From contig JBNKWA010000072.1 of NCBI GenBank assembly GCA_050299555.1, forward strand, positions 3,648 to 67,647: a stretch of 64,000 nucleotides of DNA, in the 5' to 3' direction. The stretch comes from JBNKWA01 sp050299555. Lineage in GTDB: Bacteria > Pseudomonadota > Alphaproteobacteria > Rhodobacterales > Rhodobacteraceae. A model generated the notes under the pieces. It saw only the letters and a list, made by a program, of their open reading frames with translations. It did no database searches and was not told where the DNA came from. The stretch's first letter is position 1; each line of letters opens with the position of its first letter. Positions 51,419-60,683 of this stretch are shown here, one piece after another. The position numbers and the translations under genes are program-made.

Positions 51419-51485
51419 GTCCCCACCGGCGTTAACACTTTTATCGTTATAAATCAAATGCTTGACTATGCGTCCCCAGGGGGAC
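51419..51485. repeat. GTCCCC element G
   Basis: Half-site GTCCCCAC, AT-rich spacer, palindrome-like GTCCCCAGGGGGAC (51472-51485). Bases 51419-51448 are identical to the start of element A. Confidence 0.75.
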
Positions 51486-51512
51486 GCCGCTTTGGGTCCC
51501 GGATCGCCATTC

Positions 51513-51583
51513 GCGTCCCCAGAAACGTCCCCAAGGGAAAACGGCACGATTCCAGTCGTTTGACCCCCCGTCCCCATGGGGAC
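51513..51583. repeat. GTCCCC element H
   Basis: Two direct half-sites 12 bases apart (51515, 51527), spacer, TTGAC, then GTCCCCATGGGGAC (51570-51583). Confidence 0.75.
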
Positions 51584-51843
51584 GCTTCGGGCGGGGCACA
51601 ACCCGAAATGGATCGCTCACCCATTCGGCGCCACCCAGCACACCCGTGCACGACCCTTTCGCCCTTGCCCAGCCTGATCGCATTGCCAGGACCCACCCGC
51701 GCAGATCAGCCCGCTCCGCTTTCGCGGCGCCAGGGCCGCACCGCACCAAGGAACGCACGCCGCCCGCGCGCGCCAGCGCGAGGCCCCGGCTCGGCGGCCG
51801 GGGCGGCGCCTCCAAAGGGCACATCCCGCGCCATTCCGGCACC

Positions 51844-51894
51844 GGATCGCGCGCCCCCCAGGCGCCGGCGGGCGCGGGGCGGGCGGGCGCGATC
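51844..51894. repeat. GC-rich palindromic repeat, degenerate copy 5
   Basis: Ends GGATCGCGC and GCGCGATCC are an inverted repeat around a GGGGCGGGCGGG core; less similar to copies 1 to 4. Confidence 0.5.
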
Positions 51895-51942
51895 CTTTTG
51901 CGCGCGACCCGCGCAAGTCCCGCCCGGCCCCCGAAACCGCCC

Positions 51943-54900
51943 TCAGCCGGGCGTGAAGCCGCCGCCCGACGGCGTGTCGAGCCACCAGATATCGCCCGGC
52001 CCCATCTCGGTCCGGTCGGCCGAGCGCAAGTCCTCCACCCGGCCGTCCGCCCGCACCACGCGGTTGCGGCCGACCTCGCCCGGCCCTCCCCCCTCCAGCC
52101 CCGGCGGCGGCACCACCCGGTGCCCCGAGAGGATCGCCAGCGTCAGCGGCTCCAGAAAGCGGATGCGCCGGCGGGTGCCGTCGCCGCCGCGGAATTGCCC
52201 CTGCCCGCCCGAGCCGGCGCGGATCGAGAACTCGTCCAGCACCACCGGGAAGCGCCATTCCAGCACTTCCGGGTCGGTTAGCCGCGAGTTGGTCATGTGG
52301 GTATGCACGCCCCCCGTCCCCGGATGCCCGGAACCGTCCGCCAGCCGCCCGGCGCCCGAACCGCCGCAGACGGTCTCGTAATACTGGTAGCGGTCGCTGC
52401 CCCAGGTGGTGTTGTTCATCGTCGATTGCGCCGCCGCCTGCACCCTGAGCGCCAGCAGCAGCGCCGAGGTCACCGCCTGGCTGGTCTCGACATTGCCGGC
52501 GATCACCGCGGCGGGGTATTCCGGGCTGACCATGGTGCCTTTCGGCAGGACCACCTCCAGCGGCTTCATCACCCCTTCGTTCATCGGGATATTGTCGGCC
52601 ACCAGCAGCCTGAAGACGTACAGCACCGCCGCCCGGGTCACCGGCTCGGGCGCGTTGTAGTTGGTGGCCAGCTGCCCGGTGGTGCCGGTAAAGTCGATCC
52701 GCGCCGCACGGGCCTTGCGGTCCACCGTAACCCTGACCCGTATCTCTCTGGGATTGCCGTCGAAATCGGGATCCATCGGATAGATGATCTCGGCGTCGCT
52801 CAGGGTCTCGATGGCGCGGCGCACGCATTCCTCGGCATTGTCCTGCACATGGTCCATGTAGGCGGTGACCACATCGAGGCCGAACTGCGCCACCATCCGC
52901 CTCAGCTCCTGCGCTCCCTTCTCGCAGGCGGCGACCTGGGCCTTCAGGTCGGCGATGTTGATCTCTGGCGAGCGCACCGGCCACGGCCCCGACAGCAGCA
53001 GCTCGCGGGTCTCGGCCTCGCGGAACCGGCCCCGCTCCACCAGCTTGAAATTGTCGATATAGGCGCCCTCGTCATGGATGGTGCGCGAATCGGGCGGCAT
53101 CGAGCCTGGGGTCAGGCCGCCCACATCGGTATGGTGGCCGCGCGCCGAGGTGTAGAACAGCACCCGCTTCCCGCCCTCGTCCCAGACCGGCGTCACCACG
53201 GTGATGTCCGGCAGATGCGTGCCGCCGTTGTAGGGTGCGTTCAGCACGAAGACATCGCCCACACCCATGTCGGGGTTCTGCGCGATCACCGTCTTCACGC
53301 TGGCACCCATGGAGCCCAGATGCACCGGCATGTGCGGCGCGTTGGCGATCAGGTCGCCGGCGGCATCGAAGACCGCGCAGGAGAAGTCCAGCCGCTCCTT
53401 GATGGTGACGCTGGCGGCGGTGTTCTCCAGCACCGCGCCCATCTGCTCGGCAATCGACATGTAGAGGTTGTTGAAGACCTCCAGCATCACCGGATCCGCC
53501 TCCGTCCCCACCGCCAGCAGGCGCGGCCGCGCCTCGATGCGCTTCAGCAGCACGTGGTCATGGCCGGTGATCGCCGCCTGCCAGCCCGGCTCGATCAGGA
53601 TCGAGGTGTGGTCCTCAACCAGCACCGCCGGCCCGGTCAGCACATCGCCCGGGCGCATGGCGGCGCGGCGGACGAAACGGGCATCGTGCCAGGCCCCGTG
53701 CAGGAAGACCGGCTTCACCGCGGCGGTCTCGATCGCCGCCTCGGGCCGGGTCGCGGTTGCCACCGCCGCTTCGGAAAGGTCGGCCGCCTTGCCCACCGCC
53801 TCGGCGCTGACCGCCTCGATCACCAGCGGCTTGTCGCCGGGGTCAAAGCCGAACCGCGCCCGGTGGGCGGCGGCAAAGGCGGCGGTCATCGCTGCCACGG
53901 TATCGAAGGCGACCGGCAGCGCCGTATCGGTCCCCTGCACCTTCAGATGCGCTGTCGCATGAACACCGATGGCACCGGCCGCCACCCCCTGGCGTTCGAC
54001 TTCGGACAGCGCGTCGCTGCCCAACCGGTCCAGCGTCGCCGCCGCCTCAAGCCGCGTCTCGTCGGCCAGCACCGCCTCCACCGCCTCGGCCCGCGCGGCG
54101 CGGATGTCGGCCAGCCCCATGCCATAGGCCGATAGCAGCGAGGCCATGGGGTGGATCAGGCAGCGGGTCATCCCCAACCGGTCGGCAATGGCGCAGGCGA
54201 ACTGCGCCCCGGCGCCGCCGAACACGGTCAGGCAATAGCCGGTCACGTCATGGCCGCGCTCGACCGAGATCTTCTTGATCGCGTTGGCCATGTTCTCGGT
54301 GGCGATGGTCAGGAACCCCTCGGCGACCTCTTCGGCCGGCTTGCCGATCTCGCCTGCCAGCGCGTCGAAAGCCGCCCTGACCGCGGCCACATCCAGCGGC
54401 CGGTCCGCCTCGGGCCCGAAGATCGCCGGGAAGAATGCCGGGTCCAGCCGCCCGGTCAGCACGTTGGCGTCGGTCACCGCCAGCGACCCACCGCGGCCAT
54501 AGGCGACCGGCCCGGGATTGGCGCCGGCGCTTTCGGGGCCCACCCGCATCCGGGTGCCGTCGAAGCCGAGCAGCGACCCGCCACCCGCCGCCACGGTGTG
54601 AATCAGCATCATCGGCGCGGTGATCCGCACGCCGGCCACCTCGGCATTCAGCACCCGCTCGAACTCGCCGTCGAAATGGCAGACATCGGTCGAGGTGCCA
54701 CCCATGTCGAAGCCGATCATCCTCTGCTCGCCGGCGATCTGGCTGACCCGCACCGCGCCGACCACGCCGCCCGCAGGCCCAGACAGGATGGCGTCCTTGC
54801 CCTGGAACAGCCGCGCGTCGGTCAGCCCCCCCGAGGACTGCATGAACATCAACCTGCCGCTCATGTCGCCGTCAAAGGCGGCCGCCACACGATCGACGTA

Positions 54901-55560
54901 ACGGCGCAGGATCGGCGTCAGGTAGGCATCCACCACGGTGGTGTCGCCGCGCCGGACCATCTTCATCAGCGGGCTGACCTCGTGGCTGACGCTGACCTGG
55001 GCGAAGCCGAGGGCCCGGGCGATCCGCGCCGCCTCCGCCTCGTGCTCCTGGTGGCGATAGCCGTGGATGAAGACGATGGCGCAGGCGGTGATGCCCTCGG
55101 CCAGCGCCGCCTTCAGCGCGTCTTGAAGCGCCGGCGCATCCAGCGGCCGCTCCACCGTGCCGTCGGCGCGCACCCGCTCGTCGGCCTCGATGACCTTCGC
55201 GTACAGCATCTCGGGCAGCACGATGTGGCGGTCGAACAGCCGCGGCCGGTTCTGGTAGGCAAGGCGAAGCTGGTCGCGCAATCCGTGCGTGGTCACCAGC
55301 ACGACCGGCTCGCCCTTGCGCTCCAGCAGCGCGTTGGTCGCCACCGTGGTGCCCATCTTGACGCTGGCCACCCGCGCCGCCGGGATCGGCTCGGCCGCTC
55401 CGAGGCCAAGAAACCGGCGGATCGCATGCAGCGCGGCGTCCTCGTACTGCTCGGGGTTCTCGGACAGGTACTTTGCCCGGTGCAGGGTGCCCTCGGGATC
55501 GCGGGCCACCACATCGGTGAAGGTCCCGCCACGGTCGATCCAGAAATCCCAGGTGCTCAT
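51943..55560 (-). CDS. 5-oxoprolinase / hydantoinase (HyuA-HyuB fusion)
   Basis: 1205 residues. The N-terminal half is HyuA-like with actin-fold nucleotide motifs (IDRGGTFTDVVA, MGTTVATNALLERKG, GFDMGGTSTDV). From about 690 the HyuB half follows (LEVFNNLYMSIAEQMG, NAPHMPVHLGSM, GDVFVLNAPYNGGTHLPDITVV, GSGGQGQFRGGDG). Full-length fusions of this size hydrolyse 5-oxoproline to glutamate with ATP. Related two-gene enzymes act on hydantoins or carbonates, so the exact substrate is likely but not certain. It is transcribed alone. Confidence 0.92.
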   Translation of the reverse strand: MSTWDFWIDRGGTFTDVVARDPEGTLHRAKYLSENPEQYEDAALHAIRRFLGLGAAEPIPAARVASVKMGTTVATNALLERKGEPVVLVTTHGLRDQLRLAYQNRPRLFDRHIVLPEMLYAKVIEADERVRADGTVERPLDAPALQDALKAALAEGITACAIVFIHGYRHQEHEAEAARIARALGFAQVSVSHEVSPLMKMVRRGDTTVVDAYLTPILRRYVDRVAAAFDGDMSGRLMFMQSSGGLTDARLFQGKDAILSGPAGGVVGAVRVSQIAGEQRMIGFDMGGTSTDVCHFDGEFERVLNAEVAGVRITAPMMLIHTVAAGGGSLLGFDGTRMRVGPESAGANPGPVAYGRGGSLAVTDANVLTGRLDPAFFPAIFGPEADRPLDVAAVRAAFDALAGEIGKPAEEVAEGFLTIATENMANAIKKISVERGHDVTGYCLTVFGGAGAQFACAIADRLGMTRCLIHPMASLLSAYGMGLADIRAARAEAVEAVLADETRLEAAATLDRLGSDALSEVERQGVAAGAIGVHATAHLKVQGTDTALPVAFDTVAAMTAAFAAAHRARFGFDPGDKPLVIEAVSAEAVGKAADLSEAAVATATRPEAAIETAAVKPVFLHGAWHDARFVRRAAMRPGDVLTGPAVLVEDHTSILIEPGWQAAITGHDHVLLKRIEARPRLLAVGTEADPVMLEVFNNLYMSIAEQMGAVLENTAASVTIKERLDFSCAVFDAAGDLIANAPHMPVHLGSMGASVKTVIAQNPDMGVGDVFVLNAPYNGGTHLPDITVVTPVWDEGGKRVLFYTSARGHHTDVGGLTPGSMPPDSRTIHDEGAYIDNFKLVERGRFREAETRELLLSGPWPVRSPEINIADLKAQVAACEKGAQELRRMVAQFGLDVVTAYMDHVQDNAEECVRRAIETLSDAEIIYPMDPDFDGNPREIRVRVTVDRKARAARIDFTGTTGQLATNYNAPEPVTRAAVLYVFRLLVADNIPMNEGVMKPLEVVLPKGTMVSPEYPAAVIAGNVETSQAVTSALLLALRVQAAAQSTMNNTTWGSDRYQYYETVCGGSGAGRLADGSGHPGTGGVHTHMTNSRLTDPEVLEWRFPVVLDEFSIRAGSGGQGQFRGGDGTRRRIRFLEPLTLAILSGHRVVPPPGLEGGGPGEVGRNRVVRADGRVEDLRSADRTEMGPGDIWWLDTPSGGGFTPG

Positions 55561-55635
55561 GGCCTACCCCCCTTGCAGCGTCCCCACGCTTATGCGCTCC
55601 TGCCCGGGTAGACAATGCGCCGGGGGGCGGGGCAA

Positions 55636-56109
55636 ATGAGCGATATCCGCAAGGCGGTGCCGGCCGACGCGGCGGCGATCGCGGCAATCTGGAACGCCAT
55701 GATCCAGGGCAGCACCGCCACCTTCACCACCGAGCCGAAGACCGAGCGGGGCATCGCCGCCCTGATCGCCGAGCGGCCGTTTCTGGTGCTCAACCGCAAG
55801 GGCGTTCTGGGCTTCGCCAGCTTCGGGCCGTTCCGCGCCGGCCCGGGCTATGCCCGCAGCGCCGAGCACACCGTCATCCTCGCCCCCGCTGCCTGCGGCC
55901 ACGGCCATGGCGCGCGGCTCTTGACGGCGCTCGAGGCGCTGGCACGCGAGGCCGGCAAGCACATTCTGGTGGCCGGCATCTCGGGCGAGAACGACGGCGC
56001 CATCCGGTTTCACACCCGCATGGGCTATGCCCATGCCGGAACCGTGCGCGAAGCCGGACGCAAGTTCGACCGCTGGCTGGATCTGGTGCTGATGCAGAAG
56101 ATCCTCTGA
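55636..56109 (+). CDS. GNAT-family N-acetyltransferase
   Basis: 157 residues similar to the phosphinothricin acetyltransferase (PAT/Bar) group: IRKAVPADAAAIAAIWNAMI, STATFTTEP, AEHTVILAPAACGHGHGARLL (acetyl-CoA loop), GISGENDGAIRFHTRMGYAHAGTVREAGRKFDRWLDLVLMQ. It acetylates a small amine-bearing molecule. It is divergent from the oxoprolinase gene. Confidence 0.9.
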   Translation: MSDIRKAVPADAAAIAAIWNAMIQGSTATFTTEPKTERGIAALIAERPFLVLNRKGVLGFASFGPFRAGPGYARSAEHTVILAPAACGHGHGARLLTALEALAREAGKHILVAGISGENDGAIRFHTRMGYAHAGTVREAGRKFDRWLDLVLMQKIL

Positions 56110-56284
56110 CCCCGCTGCGTCGCCGCGCCACCGGCCCGACAGGCTGGTCCTGCCGCATTTCCAGGCGCCTGCCCGTGCCGTTACCCGCGCCAATGCCCGC
56201 CAGATTGCCACCATCGGCACTTGTGGCCGTGCGCCGCACCATGGTGACTGGCCGGCAACCGGTCATCTGCTATGCTGCCCGCCG

Positions 56285-56971
56285 ATGTCGATCTGGACCC
56301 GCATTACCGAAGTGATCAAGGCGCTGGCCGCCGGCGAAAGCCTGGCCAGCGTGTTCGAGCGGCTGCGCACCCCGCCCGAGCGCACCGTGGCCTTCACCAT
56401 CGCGGTGATCTCGCTTGGCGCCAAGATGGCCAAGGCGGACGGAACCGTGACCCGGGACGAGGTCCGCGCCTTCCGCGAGATCTTCTATATCGCGCCCGAG
56501 GACGAGGCCGCGGCGGCCCGGGTCTTCAACCTTGCCCGGCAGGACGTGGCCGGGTTCGAGCACTACGCCCGCCGGATCGGCCGCATGTTCCGCGACGATC
56601 CGGAGATGCTGGAAAGCCTGCTCGAAGGGCTGTTCTTCATCGCCGTGGCCGATGGCGGCTATGAAGAGGCGGAAAACGCCTTTCTCTCGGTGGTGGCACG
56701 GGAATTCGGCATCGGCGAGCGCTGCTTCCGGGCGCTCCGGGCGCGCTACGCCCCCGACCACACGCCCGACCCCTACGACGTGCTGGGCGTAGAGCCCGAT
56801 ATGCCGCTCGACGTCATTCGCGCCCGCTGGCGGGCACTGGTGCACGAGACCCATCCCGACCGCCTTGCCGCCCACGGCGTCCCCGAAGAGGCGGTGAAGC
56901 TCGCCACCCGCCGGCTGATCGCCATCAACGATGCCTGGGAGGCGATCCAGGATCGCGACCGGGCGGCCTGA
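56285..56971 (+). CDS. TerB-like and J-domain co-chaperone (DjlA-like)
   Basis: 228 residues. A TerB-type helical domain (about 35-150, AKMAKADGTVTRDEV, FIAVADGGYEEAE) precedes a C-terminal J domain (about 160-225, DPYDVLGVEPDMPLDVIRARW) with the essential HPD in HETHPDRL. It should stimulate DnaK. Unlike E. coli DjlA it lacks an obvious N-terminal membrane span. Confidence 0.9.
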   Translation: MSIWTRITEVIKALAAGESLASVFERLRTPPERTVAFTIAVISLGAKMAKADGTVTRDEVRAFREIFYIAPEDEAAAARVFNLARQDVAGFEHYARRIGRMFRDDPEMLESLLEGLFFIAVADGGYEEAENAFLSVVAREFGIGERCFRALRARYAPDHTPDPYDVLGVEPDMPLDVIRARWRALVHETHPDRLAAHGVPEEAVKLATRRLIAINDAWEAIQDRDRAA

Positions 56972-57000
56972 GACGGCGGCGAGGCGAAGGGGGGCCGAGG

Positions 57001-58014
57001 ATGCGCATCGCCACCTATAACGTGGAATGGTTCTCGGCGCTCTTCGACCGGCAGAACCGGCTCATGCTCGATGACGGCTGGTCGCGGCGGCACAACGTCA
57101 CCCGCGCCGCCCAGGCCGAGGCGATCGCCAGGGTGATCCGCAGCGTCGACGCGGACCTGATGCTGATCGTCGAGGCCCCCAATACCGGCCACGGGCAGGA
57201 CACGGTCAGGGCGCTCGAGGCCTTTGCGGCGCATTTCGGATTGCGCCAGTCGAGCGCAGTCATGGGATTTGCCAACACCACCGAGCAGGAACTGGCGGCG
57301 ATCTATGATCCTGACCGGGTTGCCGCCCGCCACGACCCCCAGGACGGCGGCGAAAGGGCACCGCGCTTCGACGGCGCGTTCCGCCTCGACACCGACGTCG
57401 ATGGCCGGCCCGAGCTGCATGACTTCAACAAGCCGCCGCTGGAGCTGCTGGTTGAAAGCGGCACCCGGCAGTTCCGCCTGATCGGCGCCCATACCAAGTC
57501 CAAGGCGCCGCATGGCGCCCACAGCCCGGCCGAAGAGGTGCAGATCGCCATCGCCAACCGCCGCAAGCAGATGACCGAATGCCTGTGGCTGCGCGGGCGC
57601 ATCGACCAGCATCTCGACCTGGGCGATCCGCTGGTGGTGCTGGGCGATCTCAATGACGGCCCCGGGCTCGACGCCTACGAGGCGCTGTTCGGCCGCTCCG
57701 GGGTCGAGGTGGTGCTGGGCCATGGCGGCCCGTCGGAACGGCTCCTGGTAGAGCCCCACGCCCGGGTCCGGCTTGACCCGCGCCAGGGCTGGACGCTGTC
57801 GACGGCCCGCTTCTACAACCGCCCCTATCAGACCTTCGTGAACGCGCTCCTCGACTATGTGATGCTCAGCCCAGGCCTCGCTGCCGAGGCCCGCGCCCGC
57901 TGGCGCATCTGGCATCCGTTCGACAATCCCAAGTGCTTTCGCGACCGCCGCCTGCAAGAGGCGCTGCTGACCGCCTCGGACCACTTCCCGGTCAGCGTCG
58001 ATCTGAAGGCATGA
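57001..58014 (+). CDS. Endonuclease/exonuclease/phosphatase-family protein
   Basis: 337 residues of the DNase I/EEP fold: RIATYNVEWF at the N-terminus, LIVEAPN (metal-binding Glu), GAHTKSK, LVVLGDLNDGPG and the final SDHFPVSVDL with catalytic His. It should be a metal-dependent phosphoesterase; nuclease or phospholipase activity cannot be told apart here. GGGG lies just before the ATG, which follows the J-domain gene by 29 bases. Confidence 0.87.
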   Translation: MRIATYNVEWFSALFDRQNRLMLDDGWSRRHNVTRAAQAEAIARVIRSVDADLMLIVEAPNTGHGQDTVRALEAFAAHFGLRQSSAVMGFANTTEQELAAIYDPDRVAARHDPQDGGERAPRFDGAFRLDTDVDGRPELHDFNKPPLELLVESGTRQFRLIGAHTKSKAPHGAHSPAEEVQIAIANRRKQMTECLWLRGRIDQHLDLGDPLVVLGDLNDGPGLDAYEALFGRSGVEVVLGHGGPSERLLVEPHARVRLDPRQGWTLSTARFYNRPYQTFVNALLDYVMLSPGLAAEARARWRIWHPFDNPKCFRDRRLQEALLTASDHFPVSVDLKA

Positions 58015-58086
58015 TCCCGCCGGCGTGACCTCGGGGTGACCCCTCGGCGCTGGCAATGGCCCCGCCGAAGCGCCATATAACCCCGC

Positions 58087-58446
58087 ATGCGCATGCTCGT
58101 GGTGACCCTTGCCCTGATCCTGCCCGTCGCCGCCTCGGCGCAGGGGACCGAACCGCTGCCGCCCCCCGAAGCGGCCGAACGCGACGCCCCGGCCATGCCC
58201 GATGGCGTCCTGCCCGAGGACTGGGACGACCTCTTCCCCGACAGCGCCCGGCGCGAACTGGACGACTTCTTCGGCGCCCTGCGCGACGGCCTCGGCGCCC
58301 TCGCCGGCGAGATCGGCGATCTTTCCGACTACGAGGTGCCCGAGATCCTGCCCAACGGCGACATCCTTATCCGCCGCAAGACGCCGCTGCCACCGGCGCC
58401 CATCGAGCCCGAGATCGTCGGCCCCCAGGACCCGGTGGACATCTAG
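58087..58446 (+). CDS. Small secreted acidic protein
   Basis: 119 residues; signal peptide cleaved about after AASAQ, then an acidic Pro-rich mature part with an amphipathic helix (DDFFGALRDGLGALAGEIGDL) and IRRKTPLPPAPIEP near the end. Similar short proteins occur in Rhodobacterales, but I know no function. An alternative ATG lies 6 bases downstream. Confidence 0.65.
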   Translation: MRMLVVTLALILPVAASAQGTEPLPPPEAAERDAPAMPDGVLPEDWDDLFPDSARRELDDFFGALRDGLGALAGEIGDLSDYEVPEILPNGDILIRRKTPLPPAPIEPEIVGPQDPVDI

Positions 58447-58820
58447 CCCGGCCGCCCCCGCCCCGCCCCTCCCGCGACCCGTGCACCCAGGCCTCGTGCG
58501 CTCAGGCCCCGGCAATCGTTCGCGGCCTGGCCTTCGGCCAGCCACGCTCCGACGGCCGGTCCCGGCCCGCGCGCGGGTCCGGCCAGCGGCACCGTCCGGC
58601 GCCGGCCGGGAAAGGCTCCGCCCGTTGCGGGTGCCCGATGCGGTACCCTGGCGCGCCCCGATCGCTCCCCGGGCGCGCCAGGGCGGGCGGGTGGGGGCGC
58701 GGCCCCGGCAAGCGATCGGGGCGCAATCCCCACGTGCTGGCTACGAAGGTTGACCCCGGGCCCGGCGATGGCCAATTAGACGGCGCAGCCCCCGATCACG
58801 CCCACCGACAGGACCTCCCC
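58447..58820. other. Gap before pepF
   Basis: 374 bases, very GC-rich. It contains a degenerate palindromic repeat at 58660-58717 (GATCGCTCCCCGGG ... GCGATC). Otherwise I see no gene, hairpin or promoter motif. Confidence 0.5.
58660..58717. repeat. GC-rich palindromic repeat, degenerate copy 6
   Basis: GATCGCTCCCCGGGCGCG at one end and GCGATC at the other, with GGGCGGGCGGGTGGGG in the centre. Confidence 0.5.
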
Positions 58821-60680
58821 ATGCACCTCCCGACCCGGCCGTTCACCGCCCCCGCCCAGCCGCGCCCCGCCCGCGACGCCCGCGATGCAGCCGGTAGCGG
58901 CTCGGGAGGCGATTTCGGCACCCTGCCGGAATGGAACCTCGACGACCTCTACCCGGGTGAGGACGCGCCGGCGCTGAAGCGCGACATCGACTGGCTGAAA
59001 ACCGAATGCGCCGCCTTCGCCGCCGACTACGAGGGCAAGCTGGCCAGCCTCGACGCCGCCGGCCTGCTGGCCGCCCTCCACCGCTACGAGCGGATCGAGC
59101 AGGTGGGCGGCAGGCTCGGCTCCTATTCCGGGCTGCGCTACTACCAGAACACCACCGATGCCGGCCGGGCCAAGTTCTTCTCAGACATCCGCACGGTCCT
59201 GACCGACGCCACCGCGCCCTTGGTGTTCTTCACGCTGGAGCTGAACCGCATCGACGATGCCGCCCTCGACGCCACCCTGGCCGCCGACCCGGCGCTGGCC
59301 CGCTACAAGCCCTGGTTCGACCGGGTGCGCGCCATGAAGCCCTACCAGCTCTCGGACGAGCTGGAAAAGTTCCTGCACGACAAGTCGGTGGTCGGCACCG
59401 CCGCCTGGAACCAGCTCTTCGACGAGACCATGGCGGGGCTGAGCTTCGATGTCGCCGGCGAGACCCTGGGGCTGGAGCCGACGCTGACACTCCTGACCGA
59501 CACCGACCGCACCCGGCGCGAGGCCGCGGCCCGGGCGCTCGCCGTGGTCTTCAAGGCCCGGCAGCCGCTTTTCGCCCGGATCACCAACACGCTGGCCAAG
59601 GAAAAGGAGATCTCCGACCGCTGGCGCAAGCTGCCCACCCCTCAGATGGCGCGGCACCTCTCCAACGACGTGGAACCCGAGGTGGTCCAGGCCCTCCGCG
59701 ACGCAGTGGTCGCCGCCTATCCGCGCCTGTCGCACCGCTACTACGCGCTGAAGGCTAAGTGGCTCGGCCTCGACAAGCTTCAGGTCTGGGACCGCAACGC
59801 GCCGCTGCCGGAATCCGACGAGACCAAGGTCAGCTGGGACGAGGCCCGCGAGACGGTGCTTTCCGCCTATGCCGGGTTCGACCCGCGCATGGCCGAGATC
59901 GCCGCACCCTTCTTCGACAAGGGCTGGATCGACGCCCCCGCCAAGCCCGGCAAGGCGCCGGGCGCCTTCGCCCATCCCACGGTGACCGACGCGCACCCCT
60001 ACGTGCTGCTCAACTACCTCGGCAAGAAGCGCGACGTGATGACGCTGGCGCACGAGCTTGGCCACGGTGTCCACCAGGTGCTGGCCGCCGGCCAGGGCGA
60101 GCTTCTCGCCTCCACCCCCCTGACCCTGGCCGAGACCGCCAGCGTCTTCGGCGAGATGCTGACCTTCCGCAAGCTCTTGGCCGAGACCACCGATCCGAAG
60201 CTGAAGAAGGCGCTTCTGGCCTCCAAGGTCGAGGACATGATCAACACCGTGGTGCGCCAGATCGCGTTCTACGACTTCGAATGCCGGCTGCACGCGGCCC
60301 GCGCCGGGGGCGAGCTGACGCCGGACCAGATCAACGCCATCTGGATGGAGGTGACCCACGAAAGCCTCGGCCCCGCCTTCGAGTTCATGGACGGCTACGA
60401 GACCTTCTGGTCCTACATCCCGCATTTCATCCACTCGCCCTTCTACGTCTACGCCTACGCCTTCGGCGACGGGCTGGTGAACGCGCTTTACGCCGTCTAC
60501 GAGGAGAGCGGCCCGGGCTTTCAGGACAAGTACTTCGCCATGCTCAGGGCCGGCGGCTCCCAGCACCACAAGGCGCTGCTGGCGCCCTTCGGCCTCGACG
60601 CCTCGGACCCGAAATTCTGGGACAAGGGCATCGGGCTGATCGACGGCATGATCGGCGAGCTCGAAGCGATGGAGGGCTGA
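58821..60680 (+). CDS. pepF: Oligoendopeptidase F (M3 family)
   Basis: 619 residues. The zinc motif is HELGH with H411, E412 and H415, and the distal Glu ligand lies in the LAETASVFGEM segment. It cuts short peptides in the cytoplasm. ATG 58821 gives the normal family length; the frame is open far upstream, but that part is a GC-rich non-coding gap. Its GGAGGG end overlaps what could be the ribosome site of the next, damaged gene. Confidence 0.92.
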   Translation: MHLPTRPFTAPAQPRPARDARDAAGSGSGGDFGTLPEWNLDDLYPGEDAPALKRDIDWLKTECAAFAADYEGKLASLDAAGLLAALHRYERIEQVGGRLGSYSGLRYYQNTTDAGRAKFFSDIRTVLTDATAPLVFFTLELNRIDDAALDATLAADPALARYKPWFDRVRAMKPYQLSDELEKFLHDKSVVGTAAWNQLFDETMAGLSFDVAGETLGLEPTLTLLTDTDRTRREAAARALAVVFKARQPLFARITNTLAKEKEISDRWRKLPTPQMARHLSNDVEPEVVQALRDAVVAAYPRLSHRYYALKAKWLGLDKLQVWDRNAPLPESDETKVSWDEARETVLSAYAGFDPRMAEIAAPFFDKGWIDAPAKPGKAPGAFAHPTVTDAHPYVLLNYLGKKRDVMTLAHELGHGVHQVLAAGQGELLASTPLTLAETASVFGEMLTFRKLLAETTDPKLKKALLASKVEDMINTVVRQIAFYDFECRLHAARAGGELTPDQINAIWMEVTHESLGPAFEFMDGYETFWSYIPHFIHSPFYVYAYAFGDGLVNALYAVYEESGPGFQDKYFAMLRAGGSQHHKALLAPFGLDASDPKFWDKGIGLIDGMIGELEAMEG

Positions 60681-60683
60681 GGC

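Larger units (their letters stand above)
51338..51942. other. Gene-free gap with repeats upstream of DUF1810
   Basis: 605 bases with GTCCCC elements G and H, then about 260 bases in which I see nothing recognisable, then a degenerate GC-rich palindromic repeat close to the oxoprolinase stop. Confidence 0.65.

Noticed and set aside
58056..58820. Upstream extension of oligoendopeptidase F
   Set aside because: Overlaps a small secreted protein gene in another frame and a GC-rich gap; Arg/Pro-rich text unlike M3 peptidases.
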